Origin: Lactococcus paracarnosus
GTDB taxonomy: Bacteria > Bacillota > Bacilli > Lactobacillales > Streptococcaceae
Reading direction: 5' to 3'
Assembly: GCF_006770285.1 (NCBI RefSeq)
Contig: NZ_CP017195.1
Coordinates: 2,201,141-2,265,140 of the forward strand
Length of the DNA: 64,000 bases
In this document: positions 59,296 to 64,000 of the stretch, piece by piece
How positions within the stretch are numbered: the first letter of the stretch is position 1
How the letters are laid out: the number at the start of each line of letters is the position of its first letter
Notes under the pieces: model-generated
What the model was told of the DNA's origin: nothing
The model's input: only the letters and a program-made list of their open reading frames with translations
The model's database searches: none
Made by a program: the position numbers and the translations under genes

Positions 59296-62200
59296 TAATA
59301 CTTTCTCCTTTCAGTAAGGCTTCTCTAATTTCTTCTTTTGATTTCTGGTGAATTTTTCGTCCTGATGATAAATGCAAGTCTGGTTCAAATCCACATATAC
59401 TCTTGAATTGACAGAATTGACACCCTTTAGCATGATGGTTGACAACAACTGGATTGATGTCAACTTTTCCTGATAAAATCTTTTTCCCCGCCACTTGATA
59501 AAGTGTTTCATTTTGACTAATCATAGCCGATATTTCTGGTTCAGAAAAGAAATTGTTATTATTCTTGAAAGGCTGATTTTCTTTTGTAAATTGGCCTAGG
59601 TTAAAAAGATCATCGAAATTATCCTTCAAGTCACTTGCTAGTTCAGCATTAAAGAAACCGGTGTACTTCATCAGTTTCTTTAGTTCATTAGGAATATCAG
59701 AAATAGCCTTAACTGATTTAAGGGGTATCGTTGGATTTTGAAGATGTAAATATAATGCTCCCCAAATGTCAGCTGTGGTACCAAATTGGGTCGCATTTTG
59801 ACGTAAAATATCTAAATAAGTTAAAAACTGTAAACTTGTCCCATCATACGCATCTTGTAAATCAAACTTTTTATCTCCTGACTTGTAGTCAACAGCACCT
59901 AATGTATTAAACAGATTATCTACTCTATCAATTAAACCGCGTAGCTGTAACTTTTTATTCTCTTGTAAGGCAACTTGATAGGTTTTTAGCGTAGATTGTT
60001 CAAAACCAAATGCTTGTTCAAATGCCAATGACTGGATACCAGAATTACCTAAAGTTTGCTTGATCATGGTTGCTGTTTGATAGATAATTTCCTGTAGTCT
60101 AGACTGCGTAAACTGACTGAGCGCATCTCGTTTAAAATAGACCTGATATTTTTCATCAACTTCTTGTAAGGTTTTTGCTAGAATCTGGTCAAATGCTTGT
60201 CCATCTTGTGCACTAGTTCTCATGACCTTTTCAAATACTTCATGAAAATAGGAGCCTGATAATCTCGAATCTAAATCTATCGTTTCAAATTCTCTAATAT
60301 GAAGTGTTTGATTCAAAAAGTATTGATACTCACAGTTATAAAAGTTTTCAAAACTAGAAACTGAGGCGTTCAAATCTGACGGATATAAGGCAGATATAAC
60401 GGGTAGCTGAATTTGCCTTGCTGATAACTGATCTGTTTTAGCAGCTGATAGTAGGAACTGGTAGTCAGATTTTTTTGTCATAACTCTAAATAAACTGACC
60501 CAAAATGAGCTTGATTGATTTTTAAAATCAGTATCCGATGTTGTGACTAATTGCCGCTGAATTTCACCAAAGTTTGCTAATAGGCCATTATAATTACCAA
60601 TATGTTCGATGGTATCAACTAGGTTGACACCAGTCTTGATTGTTGGTTTAAGACCACGATTCACTAAAAAACTCAGATAAGATGACATCTCACTTTGCTC
60701 ATTTGTATAAAGTTGGGGCGTTGATAAGATTAATTTTTTATTTGCTGTATTGAATAGCTGTACTGCTGTAAAGCTATTTTTTTTGCCATTAATAAATGCT
60801 GGTTCATCCATGTATTGGATACGATCAGTCTCTCTTAAATTATGATTGATGGCCGCACGTTCTTCATCTGACAATAAACTTAAATTTTGTTTTTGCTTAG
60901 GAAAATTTGACGCTGTCAATCCTATAGCAAATACATAGTCAGTTGTGTGAGGCTCTACCAGCTCATAAGATTTAACTTGAACCACGTCCACATTAGCTGG
61001 CACTAATCTGTAGCTAGCATTTTTAATACCAGACTCAATAATATCTAAGAATTCTTGTATAGATAAGGTTGCCATACCAAAGACAGCAGTAAATTCTTCC
61101 AAAACTGTCATCAGTAACTTCCAAACTTCTAAATGCTCGGAAGATTTTTCAAAGTTAGCTGCAGCCTCAGATGCAAAATAAAGTTGCTCAAGACTTACTT
61201 TGACTAATCCTGTTTCAAGAAATGCTTGAAACTTTTTAACCCAAGTAGTCCCTTTTGTTTTTTTAGTTTCTAAAAATACTTGTAAAGGAGACTGCTCTCC
61301 AACAAGTAAACGTCTGATTTTCTCTGGCGCATGGTCTTCAAACGCTTGATTGAATTTAGCCTTACCTCTTACATTTCTCTGTAAACTATAATATTCAAAC
61401 TTGTAAACATTTTGTAACGATAGATGATCAGCTGTATAAAGTCCTGTTTTCAACAAATTTAAAATGTCATGTAGCTGATAGCGATTTTTTTTAATTTTGA
61501 GTAAGGATTCAACCAAGACAATTAAGGGATGATCTTTCATCGATTTTTCTTGTGCATAGAAGAATGGAATCTCATATGTCTTGAAAATTTCAGGTAGCAA
61601 AATAGCATCCGTATTGACATCACCTAGTAGAACTAAAATATCTTTATAGTTGATGCCCTTATATAAAAGTTGTCTGATTTGCTTGGCAACATGCTCAATT
61701 TCTTCTTTATGATTAACAACCTGCCAAATTTCGATAGCATCGTTAGGTCTTAAATTATCTTCATCGGTGATCGAAAAATCCGACTCTTTTTCCATGAGAT
61801 CTGATATGCCAGTAAAGATGGTGTCATCTTTATTGACAGTCTTATCAACTAAAGTTACCTCATACTTTTGCGATAATGTTCTGATTAACTCAACTGATTG
61901 CTGATAGATATTACCTTCAATAAAAGTAGCTGATAGTGATTTTTTTGAGGCGTATATCCCCAATATAATATCTGATACTTGATTAGATAACACATCAATT
62001 AAGGTTAATTCTTCTGCAGAAAATCGAGAGTAACCATCAATAATCAACACATAGTCTTGTAAATTTGCCGTCACATTGTCATTGACTAATAGGTCAATAA
62101 ATTGTTGTAATTTATCTTCGTTTGAAAAATGACCTAATTGATAGTCAAATTCATCAAGGATGACTTTCAATTCTTGATTTTTCTGATTATTTGTCGCCAG

Positions 62201-62617
62201 TAGTAACGCATCACTCGTCAAGTTGGCCGTATTTAATTCATGGTATAGCTCAACTAATTGGTCAATGAAGCCTTGCTTTTCTTTGATAAACCGATAGGTT
62301 GGAATGGCCTCATCTGATAATAAGCTCAAAGTCCGACGCATGAGCATAGCAAGACCAACAGTTGATAGATTTGTTTTATCAGTCTCTTGATTTTTATCAA
62401 AGTACCATGGTAATTGTTTTAGTCTGGTAACAGTTAAGTCAAATAAGGCACCATCTTGGCCATGATTAAAGCGCGTCAAAATTTCCTTTTCTTTTTCAAA
62501 AGAAAGGGAAGATGGCACGATATAAAATATTTTTTTTCCAGCCTCAATATAATCACGCGCCTCATCAATCAAAAAATCAGTGAGTTGACCGTAAATATCT
62601 GTATGGATAATTTTCAT
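59279..62617 (-). CDS. rexB: nuclease subunit RexB (AddB)
   Basis: This 1112-residue partner of RexA has an inactive helicase-like N-terminal part without a clear Walker A loop, and a C-terminal nuclease (GAVDYKSG). Cysteines in FYNCEYQYF and in CQFCQFKSICGF (CX2CX5C) fit the iron-sulfur staple known in AddB. An extended -10 (TGATATAAT) lies about 20-30 bases before the start. Confidence 0.95.
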   Translation of the reverse strand: MKIIHTDIYGQLTDFLIDEARDYIEAGKKIFYIVPSSLSFEKEKEILTRFNHGQDGALFDLTVTRLKQLPWYFDKNQETDKTNLSTVGLAMLMRRTLSLLSDEAIPTYRFIKEKQGFIDQLVELYHELNTANLTSDALLLATNNQKNQELKVILDEFDYQLGHFSNEDKLQQFIDLLVNDNVTANLQDYVLIIDGYSRFSAEELTLIDVLSNQVSDIILGIYASKKSLSATFIEGNIYQQSVELIRTLSQKYEVTLVDKTVNKDDTIFTGISDLMEKESDFSITDEDNLRPNDAIEIWQVVNHKEEIEHVAKQIRQLLYKGINYKDILVLLGDVNTDAILLPEIFKTYEIPFFYAQEKSMKDHPLIVLVESLLKIKKNRYQLHDILNLLKTGLYTADHLSLQNVYKFEYYSLQRNVRGKAKFNQAFEDHAPEKIRRLLVGEQSPLQVFLETKKTKGTTWVKKFQAFLETGLVKVSLEQLYFASEAAANFEKSSEHLEVWKLLMTVLEEFTAVFGMATLSIQEFLDIIESGIKNASYRLVPANVDVVQVKSYELVEPHTTDYVFAIGLTASNFPKQKQNLSLLSDEERAAINHNLRETDRIQYMDEPAFINGKKNSFTAVQLFNTANKKLILSTPQLYTNEQSEMSSYLSFLVNRGLKPTIKTGVNLVDTIEHIGNYNGLLANFGEIQRQLVTTSDTDFKNQSSSFWVSLFRVMTKKSDYQFLLSAAKTDQLSARQIQLPVISALYPSDLNASVSSFENFYNCEYQYFLNQTLHIREFETIDLDSRLSGSYFHEVFEKVMRTSAQDGQAFDQILAKTLQEVDEKYQVYFKRDALSQFTQSRLQEIIYQTATMIKQTLGNSGIQSLAFEQAFGFEQSTLKTYQVALQENKKLQLRGLIDRVDNLFNTLGAVDYKSGDKKFDLQDAYDGTSLQFLTYLDILRQNATQFGTTADIWGALYLHLQNPTIPLKSVKAISDIPNELKKLMKYTGFFNAELASDLKDNFDDLFNLGQFTKENQPFKNNNNFFSEPEISAMISQNETLYQVAGKKILSGKVDINPVVVNHHAKGCQFCQFKSICGFEPDLHLSSGRKIHQKSKEEIREALLKGESINESSD

Positions 62618-62686
62618 ATAAAAAATAAACCTCTCGGTCTATTATATCATGTTTGAGGATACATCAGCTCTGGTTAACTCAGCTGA

Positions 62687-63829
62687 TTAGTTGGTCCGAA
62701 CAGGTGTGACCAACTGTACAAAATCAAGCGTATCGCTCTTTGGAACCAATGTAAAGGGTCTTACAGCAGAAATAAAGCGAATTCTAACTTCTGGTTCTTT
62801 GATGACCTTTAGTGCATCAATCAGATACTGAGGATTAAAAGAAATGGTTAAGTCATCACCAGATTTTGCCAATGGTGTGATTTCTTCATGAACTGATCCC
62901 ACTTCTGGTGAGTTAACAGTCGCAGTAATTGTATCTCCACTAATCGTTAATTTCACTGTACCGTTTGTCGTCGCGTTAGAGAGCAATTTAGCACGATCCA
63001 TGGTATGACGTAGATTTGCCACGTCAAAGGTCAAATCAAGCGTATAATCGGCTTCTGAAGGGATTAAGCGATTGGTATCAGGATAGTTGCCTTCAACAAG
63101 ACGCGTATAGAACGAAATCGTTTCATTTCTAATTAAAATTTGATTACTTGAAAAGAAAATATCAAGCTCTGTATCATCATCTGAAAAAACGGATTTAAAG
63201 CTATTGACCGATTTATTGGGTAAGACCAAATCAAAATCTTCACTTAACTTATCAAGCGTAATAATTCTTTGACTCATACGATGTGAGTCAGTCGCAACTG
63301 ACTTCAACAACTTGTTATCTGTTAAGGTTAAATGCACACCTGTTAAAATAGGCCGAGATTCCTGAGTGGATACTGCAAAGGCTGTTTCAGTAAAGATCTC
63401 TTTTAAGACACCAGCTTTAATTTTAAGCGGATTTTCTGTCGCCATCTCTTGGATACGTGGATACATCTCAACATCTAGTCCTTTAAGGGTAATCTCAGAC
63501 TGACCTGATGTCAAGACAACTTGATTTTGTTCAATTTCTTGAAAATCAAATGTGATTTCAGGGAGGTTATTGACTACACTCTCAAAAAAGTTGGCTTCTA
63601 ATAAGATACTCCCCGGTTGTGAAATCAACATCCCAGCATTTTCATCCTCTTTAGCTACAAAGTTTTCGATCGAAATTTGTCCATTAGATCCTGTTAGGGT
63701 AATGCCCTCAGTAGAAACATCAATTTTTATTTTAGATAAAGTAGGAATTGCTACTTTACTAGAAATAGCTTGTTTGGTAATTCTCAAATTATTGAGAAAA
63801 GCGGTTTTGTTGATCGAAAAATTAATCAT
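62687..63829 (-). CDS. dnaN: DNA polymerase III sliding clamp (beta subunit)
   Basis: This 380-residue clamp holds the replicative polymerase on DNA. Three clamp folds are expected; ends MINFSINK and LVTPVRTN are typical. It is oriented away from the DnaA boxes at the right edge, so dnaA should lie just outside the window. Confidence 0.97.
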   Translation of the reverse strand: MINFSINKTAFLNNLRITKQAISSKVAIPTLSKIKIDVSTEGITLTGSNGQISIENFVAKEDENAGMLISQPGSILLEANFFESVVNNLPEITFDFQEIEQNQVVLTSGQSEITLKGLDVEMYPRIQEMATENPLKIKAGVLKEIFTETAFAVSTQESRPILTGVHLTLTDNKLLKSVATDSHRMSQRIITLDKLSEDFDLVLPNKSVNSFKSVFSDDDTELDIFFSSNQILIRNETISFYTRLVEGNYPDTNRLIPSEADYTLDLTFDVANLRHTMDRAKLLSNATTNGTVKLTISGDTITATVNSPEVGSVHEEITPLAKSGDDLTISFNPQYLIDALKVIKEPEVRIRFISAVRPFTLVPKSDTLDFVQLVTPVRTN

Positions 63830-63896
63830 TGAGAGAACTCTTTCTTTTATTAGTTAAATAAATATAGTTAGTAATAGTAATAGGGGCTGTTCAGTA

Positions 63897-63989
63897 TGTG
63901 GATAAGTCTTCTAAGCCTTTAATTTCAAATTAGTTTGGCCTGTGGATAAAAAAAGATAAGCTGTGAATAAGTATGTTTAATTTCCACAA
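63897..63989. promoter_or_regulatory. DnaA box cluster, edge of oriC
   Basis: TGTGGATAA occurs at 63897-63905 and 63941-63949, both exact complements of TTATCCACA. TGTGAATAA at 63962-63970 differs by one base, and TTTCCACAA at 63981-63989 is a weaker match. Four sites in 93 bases just upstream of dnaN fit the dnaA-dnaN part of oriC. Confidence 0.8.
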
Positions 63990-64000
63990 GTCGCTTCAGA

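Overview
The window looks like a chromosomal segment next to the replication origin of a low-GC Gram-positive coccus of the Streptococcaceae, most likely Lactococcus in the broad sense. The evidence is the right-hand order dnaN-rexB-rexA running into DnaA boxes, a lactococcal-type histidine operon with hisZ, a competence sigma gene (comX) beside an rRNA operon, and the divIC-tilS-hpt-ftsH gene string shared with streptococci. The 16S gene is complete and would settle the species; from memory its variable regions resemble the L. raffinolactis/L. piscium group, but I could not compare it.

Region 1 (1 to about 16530) is most of an integrative and conjugative element (ICE) of the Tn916/ICEBs1/ICESt3 superfamily, with all genes on the + strand. 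Its modules run: two DUF961 proteins, an FtsK-like coupling protein, an oriT hairpin, a MobT relaxase with Tyr252, an ArdA antirestriction protein, then a type IV secretion module (TcpC, TcpD, TcpE, the VirB4-like TcpF, the VirB6-like TcpH, and a two-domain wall hydrolase), then excisionase and tyrosine integrase. The element sits exactly at the 3' end of rpsI. Its right end carries four 10-bp repeats and a core-type inverted repeat. The left end lies outside the window, and no resistance or metabolic cargo is visible inside it.

Region 2 (16530-19060) holds rpsI-rplM (minus strand) and the divergent rnhC-lepB pair. Region 3 (19102-27490) is a minus-strand histidine operon, hisC-hisZ-hisG-hisD-serB-like-hisB-hisH-hisA-hisF-hisI-hisE, behind a T-box leader with a CAC (His) specifier. 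Region 4 (27544-29641) carries mnmM, mnmL (both tRNA wobble modification by family knowledge) and a PAP2 phosphatase.

Region 5 (29650-36960) has a complete rRNA operon 16S-tRNA-Ala-23S-5S-tRNA-Asn (minus strand), comX on the opposite strand, and a tRNA array Glu-Ser-fMet-Asp-Phe-Gly-Ile ending in a second, orphan 5S-tRNA-Asn. The two 5S-tRNA-Asn units are a 233-bp direct repeat with no difference that I could see.

Region 6 (37096-48375) contains a LysM wall protein, an OatA-like acyltransferase, a MORN-repeat membrane protein, ftsH with a CtsR-like operator, and an operon rqcP-divIC-S1-hpaB-like-serine hydrolase-tilS-hpt. Region 7 (48646-55610) is DUF951-ychF-pth-mfd-flippase on the + strand, that is, pointing toward oriC. 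This looks like an inverted block compared with the usual streptococcal order. Region 8 (55645-64000) is rexA, rexB, dnaN and the edge of oriC. Replication would run from right to left, so minus-strand genes are co-directional with the fork.
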